A DNA stretch of 64,000 nt from Dreissena polymorpha (taxonomy: Eukaryota; Mollusca; Bivalvia; Myida; Dreissenidae), in contig NC_068365.1 of assembly GCF_020536995.1 (NCBI RefSeq), forward strand, positions 32,403,148-32,467,147, read 5' to 3'. A program made the position numbers and the translations under genes. This document shows, one piece after another, positions 43,730 to 55,187 of the stretch. Numbering within the stretch: the stretch's first letter is position 1; every line of letters begins with the position of its first letter. Below the pieces are notes generated by a model. It searched no databases. It was not told the origin of the DNA and worked only from the letters and a program-made list of their open reading frames with translations.

Positions 43730-44045
43730 ACTATTCATATTAGAGCTAAAGACTTAAATTATGTTTCCTTACATTTTTTACATAAATATTGCTATACAGT
43801 AAAACCGCACCTAGATACGATATACCGCTCGAATATACCGTGGTTTACCGATAGACGTTACCTAACGATGTGGGATTTAAAAAGAACACGTGACTGATCA
43901 TCCTATTGTAATATATTATGGAGAAAAGTAACGTTGCAATCTTAATTGAAACTCAGTTCGCCTTTTTATATTTTAATTTCTTGAATCGGTCGTAATGTGA
44001 AATCCGAAACAAATGTTTGTTCAGTGAATATTCATATTTAACTTT
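43730..44045. other. No feature recognised
   Basis: Sequence between the family C MITE and the split family B MITE. Nothing identified. Confidence 0.35.
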
Positions 44046-44049
44046 GAGT

Positions 44050-44235
44050 CTCGTTATGGGAAAACAGGGCTAAACTCATTTGCTTAAAGTGTTATCCCAG
44101 ACATGGCTATGCAGTCCTCACAGGTTTATACGGGACGACACTTTCAGGTTTTATAGCATGCCGGAATTGTTTTCTTATCGAAAATACAGTTTAGGCGTTT
44201 ATTGTCGCCCCGTATTAGCCTAGTCAGAGTGCACA
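44050..44235. mobile_element. Left part of a family B MITE split by a later insertion
   Basis: Carries 'tatgggaaaacagggctaaac', the first arm, the centre and the start of the second arm up to 'agtgcaca'. The missing end lies at 52,488-52,556, 8.25 kb away. Confidence 0.85.
44231..44235. other. Left target-site duplication GCACA
   Basis: Matches 52,488-52,492. In intact family B copies this place reads 'tGCACAggctaat' once. Confidence 0.85.
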
Positions 44236-44335
44236 CACGGTACCTAACCAATACGGATAATACCGGAAACTTTTGAACGATTCCGGATAATACGCGAAAC
44301 GGCACCGGATCATATCAGAACATAAACAAGACGAA

Positions 44336-46183
44336 ATGATGGATGTGCCTAATATTGTGAGCGAAAAAGTCAACAAGACCGCGTAAGTATGCCAAATACT
44401 ATTGCTCACGGAACATTATGGTATTTCAGCTTATGGTTGAATTCAAAATTCGACATGAAAATAAAATATTTTATCAAAACGAACGAAAACAAATGAACCA
44501 TACCTATCTCATAGTCATGAAATACTTTTAAAAAACTTGCATTTTTGTAACTGGCGAGAAAAAACATATGCTACTACTACTTTGCAATTTTGTAAAAATT
44601 ATTTAGATGTATAAAAAAAATCGTAGGAATTTACAGGCAACATCAAAAACGTGAGCATTTGCGTTTTAAAAGGGTCGCATATTGATTTCACTGGCACCGG
44701 ATAACAGACGAAACCATAAAATACTGGCACCGGATAAAGTCCGGAAACACGGCATTGGATAATACACGAAATAAATTGATACATATACAGATGATTACGT
44801 GCTTTTCAGCAGGTTTTATAAACAACATGTGCACATCTTATGTGAAACTTTTAATATAGTACTTGAAGTTGGTTTCAAAAATGGATATGAGTTGACGATA
44901 CGGATTGTATCGATGTAAATTCGCACTTTTCAGTTAAATTCTTCCACCTAAAAGAAGTAATCCCTACTAAGAGAAACATGAAAAAATGTATAATATGTGT
45001 GTCGCGCCCTCTTGCGGAAATCTCGATATAGCTGTAGCAATTGTCTAGTATATGTGCGTGCGTGCGTTCAATCAAGCTTGACCGGACTGGCAAATTGTCA
45101 TTTATCATGAAATTTAAAAATAAATTACCACAAGTGTTCACAATATACAATTCAGGATATGTTGTATATATGGAAAGGCATGCAAAGCTACTATGCGTTA
45201 ATACTGTATGGAAACGCAAATAATATGACGTCATTTTCATTGTATATATTTCAGACTGAAACGGAAGAGAAAATCGTCTCTGTGGTTACATCAACCAAAA
45301 AAAACTAAATTCCGCGAAGAAAACTTACCTGCAACAGTACCTTCCACATCAACAAGTAAATCCGATTATGAGGCTGCATTATGTGAGAAACCAGAGTGTG
45401 TCCCAGCACTCCTACCTTATTTACTTTACTAGACTCACGAAATTTGGGACACATTTTGCAAAACCGGTATGGCTGCAATTTCCAACTACTAGTATTTGCT
45501 TGCAACTGAAAGATATTTCATTTTGGTGTGGTCTTGTGCTGGAGTGGGGGTAAAGAAAGTGCCCGGGTGAAACCCCGCCAGTCCGGTATGGCGACCACTA
45601 ATCAAGCTCTCATGTACCGGAAGCGACGATTGAACCCGGGTCGCCTAGGCGAGAAGCGCGAGTACCAACCACTGCGCTAACCAGACAGCCACGATGTTCT
45701 AATGTGTTTAATGACATGCGTATATATGATACAAGCAAGTGGTAGACAAAAACGTAATCATTAAACGCAGATATGTGTTATGCATATATGTTTTTGTAAC
45801 AAAAGCGTATAATCTTAACTTGCAGGTATTGCGCAATAGACATTAAAGCACCCATGAAATGCCATTACACTAGTTCCACATGCCTTATATTTAAATTCCA
45901 ATTAATCGCTAGATTTGTTTAATTTTTGCTTTAATTCTTGGGAGATGTCTGCAGTGTTTTATTATATTTGGGCGTATATTTCTTTGTTTTCAGAAATCAT
46001 GCATTTGATTCACCTACGAGGCTTGGAAAAAGACAACGAAAATCGAAACGGTCAGATATCAGCAGACGGCATGAGGTCGCAAGGGGCTGTTTGCCAATTC
46101 GCAGCCACCACAAATGCGATGAGTCAAAGATTCTGCCAACCACTCGTCTTGGTATAACGTTGGAGGACACTATGAAAGTGTAA
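44336..46183 (+). CDS. Small three-exon gene of unknown function at the left end of the TIR element
   Basis: Exon 1 starts 16 bp inside the left TIR (ATGATGGATGTGCC, 44,336-44,382, donor GC|GTAAGT). Exon 2 is 45,255-45,355 (acceptor TATATTTCAG, donor CAA|GTAAAT) and encodes a basic segment ALKRKRKSSLW ... KKTKF, a possible nuclear signal. Exon 3 starts at 45,994 after TTTGTTTTCAG. The phase of the first junction fits. At the last junction the phase-matched frame ends at 46,157, whereas a more protein-like, Arg/Lys-rich frame ends with TAA at 46,183, so the model may need another exon or splice site. I recognise no domain. A SINE-like insertion lies in the second intron. Confidence 0.4.
45378..45700 (-). 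mobile_element. tRNA-derived SINE (antisense) inside the TIR element
   Basis: On the minus strand 'ggctgtctggttagcgcagt'+'ggttggtac' forms a good A box and GGTTCAATCG the B box. The body towards lower coordinates shares 'ttactagactcacgaaa' and 'gctgcaatttcca' with 18,417 and 59,500. Confidence 0.75.
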
Positions 46184-46273
46184 ATTGTATTATGTCACCA
46201 CATTAGGAGAACAAAGTGTTCATCACGGAACAGAACGAACTACTATGTCACTATTAAAATTGTTGATTAAATA

Positions 46274-46844
46274 GACGAGTTAACGCGTGACGTCACACGC
46301 ACCTGCAAAGTTTAGACTCCGCCCACTGGTTGGCAAAAAGAGGTGGAATCCATATAAGCGCATATAGAGAAGGTTGACATAATCATCGTTTGTATTGATA
46401 ATCATAAACTGTATCAAATATAATTTTACTATTTATGTCTGAATAAAACATAAGCATGCGTGGAAATTCATTTTTGAAACGATTATATTGTTGTTATTAT
46501 TTGTTTTTACTAAAAACGAGCTCAGGAGTGGAACACTATCTACGTTACGAGCTCTGTATGTGGTTACCACAAAAATCTATACTAAACGCACCTTCACGTC
46601 CATTTTAGATACACAATTTCAGAAATGGAAATACTTTTAGTATAAATTAAATTTAATGAAAGAACACAAATAAGGATGAAAACAGTTTAAGAGTTTTAAT
46701 GTTTATTTCGGATTTTTTATCGTTTAATTGACTAAACAAAAGCCCTTTATACATGTTTAACGTGACTGTAACCAGTGTTTTTGCCAACCAGTCAGTGCGC
46801 ATGCGCGGAAAATCCCGAATGTAAACAATAACAATTAACTCGTC
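46274..46844. mobile_element. 571-bp MITE with GACGAGTTAA ends and TA duplication
   Basis: The ends GACGAGTTAA and TTAACTCGTC are flanked on both sides by TA (46,272-46,273 and 46,845-46,846), as for Tc1/mariner-type elements. The arms are short. Both subterminal parts contain 'ggttggcaaaaa' or its inverse 'tttttgccaacca'. No coding capacity. Confidence 0.7.
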
Positions 46845-46849
46845 TATAA

Positions 46850-47680
46850 AGGTCTTAACATGGCAGTACATACCTAACGCGGTGTTCGCATGTGGTGCAC
46901 TGTTCCTGTTCTATTTCAACGACCATTAGACAGTTGAATTAAACTTTCAATTTTATCAACATGTCCAATGTATTTTATGAAAAATTGGAGAAAGTGAAAT
47001 CTAATATCGCAATAATAACTACTATTTGTTTCAACTTACCTTTTAGGGGTTTCGAATGTAATTTAGCAAAAAGCATTTAAATGAATATACATTTGTAGTT
47101 TTTTGAACGAGTCCCCCCTTCCAATATCAGCAATGTGATTTGAATGTGCTCGCTACTTAGGCTTGTGTATTGACATAAAACATATTGTTTTGACAAGTGA
47201 CAGGTTGTTATATGATCTTTGGATGTTTCAATACACAGGATATTGGTTTTTTGAAACCGCTAAAGGATCAGCCACGAAAGTGCTGTAGATCATACAGTGT
47301 CTTCTTTGTCTCACCACATAGCACATCCAATGTGGCTGTAAGCTTGATGTAATTCTGCTTTTTAATGTGTGACTGATGATCTGAACACCGTGCATTTTAT
47401 TTCAAGGTGTGAAAACAAAACATTCTAATCTATTAGAGTTTATAGTCTGGCAGCTGTGGCGCCAAATATTCTATTGCAGAGTTATTTATGCTTCAATCAT
47501 TTATGATTGCATGGTTTTAACAGAAAGATATCCATGTACCAGATTATAAATACACTCCTGTTTATGGAAAACAAACCTCAAAAATCATAATTTAACAAGC
47601 ATATTTTTCTCATGTCAAATACCATCGTTTGTCTGAAGATAATTTGCATAATAAAACAGTTGAAACTTAACATAAACTTA
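46850..47680. other. No gene recognised
   Basis: AT-rich interior of the TIR element. No transposase-like motif found in six frames by eye. Confidence 0.4.
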
Positions 47681-47685
47681 TTTGT

Positions 47686-48185
47686 TAGTTTTTGACCCGG
47701 CATGACCCATATTCAAACTTGACCTAGACATCATCTAGATACAACTTCTGGCCAAGTAAGGTGAATATGGTGTAAAAACTACTTGAATTAAAGAGCGGAC
47801 ACCATGCTCAATGTTTAAAACACACTTAGTAACCCTGTGACCTAGTTTTTGTCCTGCCATGACCCATGTTCAAACTTGGCCTAGACATCATCTAGATACA
47901 ACTCCTGACCACGTTTGGTGAAGCTCGGATGAAAACTACTTGAATTAGAGAGCAGACACCATGCTCAATGTTTAAAACGCACGAAGTGACCACGTGACCT
48001 AGTTTTTGACCCCCGCATGAATCATATGCAAACTTTTCCTAGACATCATCTAGATACAACATCTAACCAAGTTTGGTGAAGATCGGATGAAAACAACTTG
48101 AATTAGAGAGCGGACACTTAATACAGACAGACCGACCAACAGACAAGCTCACTCATATATACCCCCTAAACTTAGTTTGTAGGGG
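47686..48185 (+). repeat. Three tandem ~156-bp units ('GACCTAGTTTTTGACCC')
   Basis: Each unit carries 'cctagacatcatctagatac', 'gtttggtgaagatcggatga' and 'ttgaattagagagcggacac'. Ends with 'cagacagaccgaccaacagac' and 'ataccccctaaactta'. A common bivalve repeat by recollection. Confidence 0.8.
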
Positions 48186-48189
48186 TATT

Positions 48190-49312
48190 AACATGTTTTT
48201 ACAAGCTTAAACAAATATAACAGTGGACTCTGTTCAGTTATTTATTCTTTTCTGTAATATTGTATTAGGAAACTACAAAGAACACATTTATTGATAATAC
48301 TCAACATTAAACCAGCAAAAATTAAAACAATAGTCAAACTTAAAATGAACTTAAAGACCAGCAGCTCCTGCCATGATTTTATACATTTATATTATACAGT
48401 TAATACTTTTCAGTCAATAGACACTTCAATAAAGAATGAATATAAGAAAGCCTGTTTCTTTTGTCTTGTGAAAACTGAATGAAAAATATATACACAAATA
48501 ACACAATTCATATATTGTTGAAAGAAAAAGTTGCAATTATCATCAAGCATCTTGCTCAAAGAAATAAAACTTCATACAATCAAATGCTGGCTTGTCACCA
48601 TGGCATCTCGTAAATGGGGTAGAAAATATTATTTAACAACTGCAAGTTAGCCCTAACAAACATATACCATGCATCAAGCTTTCAAATACATGTAGTTTTA
48701 ACAGAATAACCTTAATGCAGAGCCCTAACACATATATACCCAATATGCAAATACTGTTTAATAACAATTTAAATTCTAACAGTTGTAATATTCTCCAACA
48801 ATAAATGTCATTACCTGAAATAGCAAGAATATTAAATAAAACGTATTCAGACAGTTTGTTGCTGTTAATCATCAACCAAATAATCATCATCATCATCATC
48901 TTAATCAGGACACAATCCAACAATGCTACACTATATTTTAAGGCAGGATTAATATTCAGATGACTGCATTAAAAAAATAAATGCCACAATATGAATTAAT
49001 TTCATGCAGCTGGTATACCGGGTATTGGTAATTTCTCAAAAGCAATTCTTCTTTATGTCAACAAAATGATTTCCTAATTGCTAAGCAAATCTTCTGAGCA
49101 AACATCATGATGAAGACTGGCTGAAAAACAAGTGCTTATAAGGTTCATAAGGGTTTACTATTGCCATTAAGTTTCTGCTAAGGCCTTACAGTAAACAGAT
49201 ATAACTGTATAATTATATGCCTTTATAACATTATAATATATCCAGAGTTTTATCTGTACTTATTCTGACTAAAGCATTTAAAACACTAATGACCAGTCTT
49301 CTTTTTGTGTCT
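48190..49312. other. Probable 3' flank of the zinc-finger gene, no other feature
   Basis: AT-rich and includes a short ATC run near 48,883. The 3' UTR of the minus-strand zinc-finger exon likely lies here, but no cleavage site is evident. Confidence 0.35.
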
Positions 49313-50080
49313 TTAAAAAGAAGATCTATATTTGTAAAAAGTTCCACACACATAACACTGATGTTGTTCGGGGTCATCATGAGCCTTCATGTGTTCTTGA
49401 AGGTAGTGTTTTGTCTTGAAAATGCTTCCACACTTATCACACTTGGGTGATTCCATTTTTCCGCACACATGCCGTGACAGGTTAGGCAAGTACTGATATG
49501 CTTTGTTGCACTTAGGACACTTAAATGGTTTGGACCCATCATGTTTTGCCCTGTGTCCATCTAACTCATTTCTATAATTGTAACCCTTCCCACATACTTC
49601 ACACACAAATTTCAAGTAAGATTTGTGTAGCCTTGTTCTGTGAACATTTAAGTCGCGTTTTGTTTTAAAGGTTTTTTCACATTCAATGCACGAGAAAGTG
49701 CGTAAGTTACTGTGGTTGCTCATATGATTCTTTAAGTCATAGGTGGAATAGAACACTTTTTCGCAAACAGTGCACTTTTGACCATCGTTGGAATGGCTAA
49801 CTAAATGCCTTTTGTATCCTGTTCTTGTGCTATATTTGTTTACACACATATTGCATTCATGTTTCTTCTTATTGTCAACAACAATTTCAACAGAACATTT
49901 TAAGTCTAAAGGTTGCTCTGTGGCTTTTTCATTATTGTTGCAGTCAAACAATAAATTATCCGCTTGGTCTCCAGACTCAACATTGTGTTCATTTCTATCA
50001 GTTTCAGATGACACCACAAAACTCTCCTGCTCCTGTTCAATCACCGCAAATCCAAAAAAACTTAGGTCGTTCGTGAAATC
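49313..50080 (-). CDS. C2H2 zinc-finger protein, terminal exon, inside the TIR element
   Basis: A 255-residue terminal exon. The upstream ATG at 50,107 lies before a good acceptor (AATTTATTTCAG|GATTTC), so the exon starts at 50,080 in phase 0 and upstream exons are expected between here and the right TIR. An acidic, Gln/Asn-rich part is followed by six C2H2 fingers: CNMC..H..H, CTVC..H..H, CIEC..H..H, CEVC..H..H, CPKC..H..C (last ligand Cys) and CDKC..H..H. A seventh begins CYVC and stops (TAA) before its histidines. Linkers are not the TGEKP type. A DNA-binding regulator is inferred from the fold. A good donor on the minus strand just inside the right TIR (GAG|GTAAGTGTG, about 52,386) could end a first non-coding exon, making the TIR the promoter region. 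Confidence 0.85.
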   Translation of the reverse strand, partial: DFTNDLSFFGFAVIEQEQESFVVSSETDRNEHNVESGDQADNLLFDCNNNEKATEQPLDLKCSVEIVVDNKKKHECNMCVNKYSTRTGYKRHLVSHSNDGQKCTVCEKVFYSTYDLKNHMSNHSNLRTFSCIECEKTFKTKRDLNVHRTRLHKSYLKFVCEVCGKGYNYRNELDGHRAKHDGSKPFKCPKCNKAYQYLPNLSRHVCGKMESPKCDKCGSIFKTKHYLQEHMKAHDDPEQHQCYVCGTFYKYRSSF

Positions 50081-50220
50081 CTGAAATAAATTATCATATT
50101 TTAGCAATTGACATATGCTATTGTTCCGAAGTCATGAGCCTTTTAACTGGCACACTTTTCTTTCATGGTTACTTTACGAATGCCATGGGGACAGCAGTTG
50201 ATCAAAGCAGGATAAATTAT

Positions 50221-50858
50221 TCCAATTTTTTTTTAAGTTAACAAGAGCTCCGTGGTCGGAGACAGAGGCCCCCCTAAACAGGGCCTTGACATGGGATTTT
50301 TCGCAACAAAAATGATCATATGAGTCAATCTTATCATATAAGTGTGACTTAGCCACTTAAATAAAACTTAATGTCACAGTGATCTTGACATTTGAACTAG
50401 TAACCCCAATTTCAACAGGGGTCTTCCACTGTCCAAGGCCAATGCACATGTGAGGTATCAAGCCAATCGGTGAATCAGTTGACAAGTTATTGATCGGAAA
50501 CTATTTCACACTTAGTGTGACAGTGACCTTAACCTTTGACTTAGTGATCCTTATTATAATGAGGGACATCTACTGTCCAATGCCAATGCACATCGGAAAT
50601 ATCAAACCAATTGGTCCCTTTTTCAAAAGTTATTGATGGGAAACAATTTTCACTTTTAGTGTGACAGTGACCTTGACCTTTGACATAGTGACCCCAATTT
50701 AAATAGGGGTCATCAACTATTGGCAAAGGAAAATGCACATGGGATGTATCAAGCAAATTGGTCAATCAGATCACATGTTATTGATCGGAAACAAACTGGT
50801 ATACCGACCGACATCCAGCAAAACAATATACCCCCTCTTCTTCGAAGGGGGGCATAAT
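50221..50858 (-). repeat. Dispersed bivalve repeat with ~120-bp internal tandem units
   Basis: Starts 'aacaagagctccgtggtcgg'. Three internal units carry 'tgtgacagtgaccttgacc', 'ccccaatttmaatagggg' and 'ccaatgcacat'. Ends 'ataccccctcttcttcgaag'+'gggggcat', the mirror of the repeat at 36,907. Confidence 0.8.
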
Positions 50859-51597
50859 AATAATCAGTCCACTCAGGGCTTACTCTGTCATTCGCCAAAT
50901 TAGCCAATGGCTACAAATAATGTAATTTGGCTACAAAAATCCATTTGGCTACAAGGATTTCTACATAGTCACCCATAAAATATCCTAAATAATAAGAATT
51001 CAGACATAAAAAGGTAAATTTGGCTACAGAAAAGTTTGGGCCAGAGGGAGAACTGCCACTGCTACATCCAATCAAATAAATATGGAACAGTGGCCCTTAT
51101 TCATGGAGTAAACTTATCATCTGAGACTGTACCCACCATATTCTATGTACTCACCATATTCTATCTGACTATCTCGAACTTCAAACTCTTAATCCGAACT
51201 CAGATCATGACAGATGTGATGGCACTGGTATCTGAAACAAATAGCATACAGTAATAAGTGAACTATGAAATGAAAACTATTGTATGTAAAACATAGATTG
51301 TTTACAAATAAAACAGATAATAGCTCTGAATGAGTGAATGTTGATATTGATAATCCAAAAACGACAAACCATGTGTGCATTTTGAGGAAAGTGTTTTTGT
51401 AAACAAGGGAAGTCACTCTAAATCTAAACCGAAGGTTACACACAACTCCCCAATATTCAATAAAATAATAAATAACAATTATTATAATCGCACCAAAGTA
51501 AACATGAATGGTTAATAAAAAAGATTAACAATACGCCAACAATTCTATTTTACAATTATTACTGCTGAACTGGTCTAAAAACTTTTTTTCAAATCGT

Positions 51598-51684
51598 GAT
51601 CAAATCGTTTATATAATTTTAATATTAAAACAATCAAAGGTGATCAAATCGTTTATATAATTTTAATATTAAAACAATCAAAGG
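51598..51684. repeat. Two-copy tandem repeat, ~43-bp unit
   Basis: 'gatcaaatcgtttatataat' ... 'aaaacaatcaaag' is present twice without change. Confidence 0.85.
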
Positions 51685-52487
51685 GTTGTTATATCTTATA
51701 GATATTAACGATTTATCGGTCGTTGTACAATAGCACGCGTTCTACATCCGATGTTGTAAGAATCAATACAGTGTGTAACCTTTAATGTCTAGTTTTAATA
51801 AGCTTTTTCAGGGCAGGGTCTAGACATTTTTCATGCGTTTTAACTGGCGTTTAGACAGAGTGGTCAGGTCTGAGTGACGAGAAATAACCGACACATTCAT
51901 TAAACAATCTTAAATCAAGAAATTCTTTAAATGTTAACCATATAAGTAGAATTCAAAATATTCTTTAAAAGTACTACATGTATACTTAAGTTCATTAGTT
52001 TCGGCTATTATCCGGTGCCTAATTCATGCATTATCCGGTGCTAGCAATCGACACATAAAATACGTGTTTTTTCTACAAACTAAACCGTCAATCATCATGG
52101 CAATGATTAAACAATAATTATGCTGCCGTTTTTATCAGGAAACTAGCTCAGAAATTTTAATTTCATTGTTAATATAGACCAATATCTGCATTTTACCTCC
52201 GTTTCCACAGGTTTTGCGCATAAACTGTTGGACAATATAGGTTCCCTCTGCATATTGACGCTTGTGTTACTGAGCACGAGTATAGAATTTACTTAATGAA
52301 TGTCTTAGATGTTCCGCGGAATATTGGTTTGGTGAAAAATGTTAACTTAAAAAAAGAATATTGAAATAAAAGAACACACTTACCTCAAAACAGTCAATAT
52401 ATTTCTGATATGATCCGGTGCCGTTTCGCGTATTATCCGGAATCGTTCAAAAGTTTCCGGTATTATCCGTATTGGTTAGGCACCGTG

Positions 52488-52556
52488 GCACAGGCTATTC
52501 TAGGACGACACCTTAGGCACATGCATTAAGCCTAATTTCCTCATAACGCCGCTCAT
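52488..52556. mobile_element. Right part of the family B MITE split by the 8.25-kb element
   Basis: Starts with the duplicated GCACA and continues 'ggctattctaggacgacacc' to 'tcctcataacgccgctcat', completing the copy begun at 44,050. Confidence 0.85.
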
Positions 52557-52772
52557 ATGGGGCATACTGCAGCTTAAGGCGTTCCGATCTAATTAGGAGA
52601 CCGTTGCACGCATACTTAAGTTTATATTTACAGCACTTGAATTGTTAAGTATTTGGCGACATACCGGTCTTGTGAGCGGATCTATTTTGGTGCAGATAGT
52701 TGAAAACCATCGTTTATTCCCACCCTAGATTAAAGATATAAAGATGTTAAATTTATTACGTGTCTTAATACA

Positions 52773-53022
52773 AATGAGTCGTGTTCTGAGAAACCTGGGC
52801 ATAATGCATTTGCGTAAAGTGTCATCACAGATAAGCCTGTGCAGTCCGTACAGGCTAATCAGGGACGATACTTTCCGCCTAAACTTGATTTTCCGTTAGT
52901 AGGGACTTCCTTGAAACTAAAAATACCATTAAAGCGGAAAGTGTGCTTACTGCACAGGCTAATCTTGGATGACACTTTACGCACATGCGTTATGCCCAGT
53001 TTTATCAGAACACGACTCAAAT
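52773..53022. mobile_element. Snapback MITE, family B, full copy
   Basis: Ends 'gagtcgtgttctgagaaacc' and 'tatcagaacacgactcaaat'. Inner arms include 'cgtacaggctaatcaggg' and 'gcacaggctaatcttgg'. Confidence 0.85.
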
Positions 53023-53279
53023 GTAATGATCACATGCAATTAGCATGATGTGTTGTTAAAGTTCTTATCAATAAAAGACACGTTGTTTATTCTACAGGCG
53101 TTATGTTTAAATCAAAATTGGAGATTTGGAGTTCAAGGAACACTATCTGTCGAAAACTTGACCCGGTGACCTTGTTTTTGACCCAACTTCACCCAGACTC
53201 ATGTAGTAAAGTTAAACACTCTTAACATAGCCCAATCTGGGACGACACTTTGCGCACATGTAAAATAAACTATTCTGTC

Positions 53280-53545
<266 letters not shown>

Positions 53546-53559
53546 GGTTAAGGTAGTAA

Positions 53560-54280
53560 TATCATTCTCCTTTCACCAACAACAAACGCACTTCTTCAAT
53601 CAATACCATGCAGGAAATAAAGTATATGTCGATTCATGTATAAATGCCGTGGTCGACATGTACGGAGCGATTTCCGATTGAATCTGCGGTTGAATCAACT
53701 GTTATACTGTAATTCTTAAGTCAGTTCCGGGTTTCACAGAATAAGCGCGTGAACCACTACACAACATGAACACCCTTTGCAAACCGAAGACATTATTATA
53801 ATATTATAACAGTTAAATTATTTAAGAGAAGGGTATTCCTTAACATCACTGCTTAATGAAACAGGAATAAACTCACGTAATATGGAGAAATGAATACAAA
53901 TTAGATTGTATTTTTCTTAACTTCAACGGTGTTTGTACTGTGGGGGAAAAATACGCCCTTTTTGCAAATAAACGCAAACTGAATGCAGTAAAATACAACG
54001 CAGTTAACATAAGGGTCATTTACCCTTATCACGCGTTTAAATTTCAGCTCGTTCTGTGTCGGAACACCGTTATTCAGTTTTATCAACCGAAGGTAGTTTC
54101 AGTCACATAAGAACGCTTGACCTGGTTTGCGATTGTGAAAGGATTTCGTCATCTTTGTAGCTGGATCATTCCTGAAGCCAAATATCTTTAATGACCCTTC
54201 CTTTTTCGTCAACCCATGACCACTTTAACGTTTCCCTGATTTATGAAATACGATCAGATGTACGAAATCCGGATAGGGCC
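53560..54280. other. No feature recognised
   Basis: Mixed AT-rich sequence between the microsatellite and the CG-rich foldback. Nothing identified. Confidence 0.35.
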
Positions 54281-54286
54281 AAGATG

Positions 54287-54745
54287 ATTGTCGCGTGTCG
54301 ACCTTCGAGGTCGACGCACGACATTCAAGCAACGCACGATATGACACTTGACATTTGAAGTCGACATGCGACAATCAAGATTTGAGTGTCGCATATCATG
54401 CTGGGTTTCAGAAAAAAAATGCAGAAAATCTTGATTGTCGACTGAATTGTCGACTGTCATATCGTACGTCGCGACGAATGTTGCGTGTCGCTTCGCATGT
54501 CGACTTCAATTGTCGTGTGTCAACCTTCGAGCGCGACACTCGACATTTGAGCGACGCATAATACGACGCGCGACATGAAACTCGACACTTTATCGAGCAA
54601 ATGTCGCGCAAATGTCGCCTGTCGACCTAAAATTCCATAGGTCGACACGCGACATTTTCTCGACGCACGACACGACGCGCGACGCACGATATGACACTCG
54701 ACACTATATGGAGCAAATATCGCGCAAGTGTCGAATGTTGACCGG
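54287..54745. mobile_element. FB5: ~460-bp CG-rich foldback of 'GTCGCGTGTCGAC' modules
   Basis: Dense modules such as 'gtcgcgtgtcgacc', 'cgacgcacgacac' and 'gacatgcgac' occur in both orientations with several local palindromes, for example around 54,643 ('ataggtcgacacgcgac' against 'gtcgcctgtcgaccta'). The centre (54,390-54,430) is the only AT-rich part and is bounded by the inverted pair 'atcttgattgtcg' / 'cgacaatcaagat'. No outer target duplication was found. Confidence 0.7.
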
Positions 54746-54749
54746 TGTG

Positions 54750-55185
54750 AGAGTAATTTTTTCAACTGCACGCACTGTGTTATAGTAACCTTTTCAAGCA
54801 CCGCTGCTGCAAGATGCCGTCATATTTTACTTGTAGCTAAAAACGTTACTAGAAGCGGTTTCAATTCATATCACAAGTTGTCCTAGGCATAGGAAGGTCA
54901 ATTTTTATGAAATAGAGATTAATTAAACTACTATTATACGCAATATTATCTTACTTTCGTCCAATTCTAGCATTTGTATCTCCAGTTACATAAACCGCAC
55001 CTAGCTCGCTGCAATAATCTTAAAAATATCCCCATCAAATCGAGAGTGAACAGGTGAATTTTCGGGTGCTATAAAATGATAAATATTACCGCAGTATTCA
55101 TGTTATATTCAGAATTTAAATAGTGTTTATCAAATTAAATCCACGGTAGACACGCTATTAAATGTTTTGCAATCGATACTCCTTT
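54750..55185. other. No feature recognised
   Basis: AT-rich sequence. Nothing identified. Confidence 0.35.
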
Positions 55186-55187
55186 CC

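Larger units (their letters stand above)
44236..52487. mobile_element. 8,252-bp TIR element carrying two genes, 5-bp TSD
   Basis: The terminal inverted repeats are 44,236-44,320 and 52,403-52,487. They start CACGGTACCTAACCAATACG and match at 84 of 85 positions. A GCACA duplication flanks it, and the insertion splits a family B MITE whose halves rejoin exactly. Subterminal copies of GGCACCGGATAA stand at about 44,693, 44,725 and, inverted, at 52,016 and 52,043. A 5-bp duplication with CAC ends fits Transib-like elements or 5-bp hAT groups, but no transposase gene was recognised, so the class is open and it appears non-autonomous. It contains older repeats (SINE, TA-flanked MITE, bivalve tandem repeats) and two converging gene models. 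Confidence 0.88.

Noticed and set aside
44236-52487. A Transib or RAG-like transposase inside the large TIR element
   Set aside because: I looked for long open frames or RAG1-like blocks in all frames and found none, so the class is left open.
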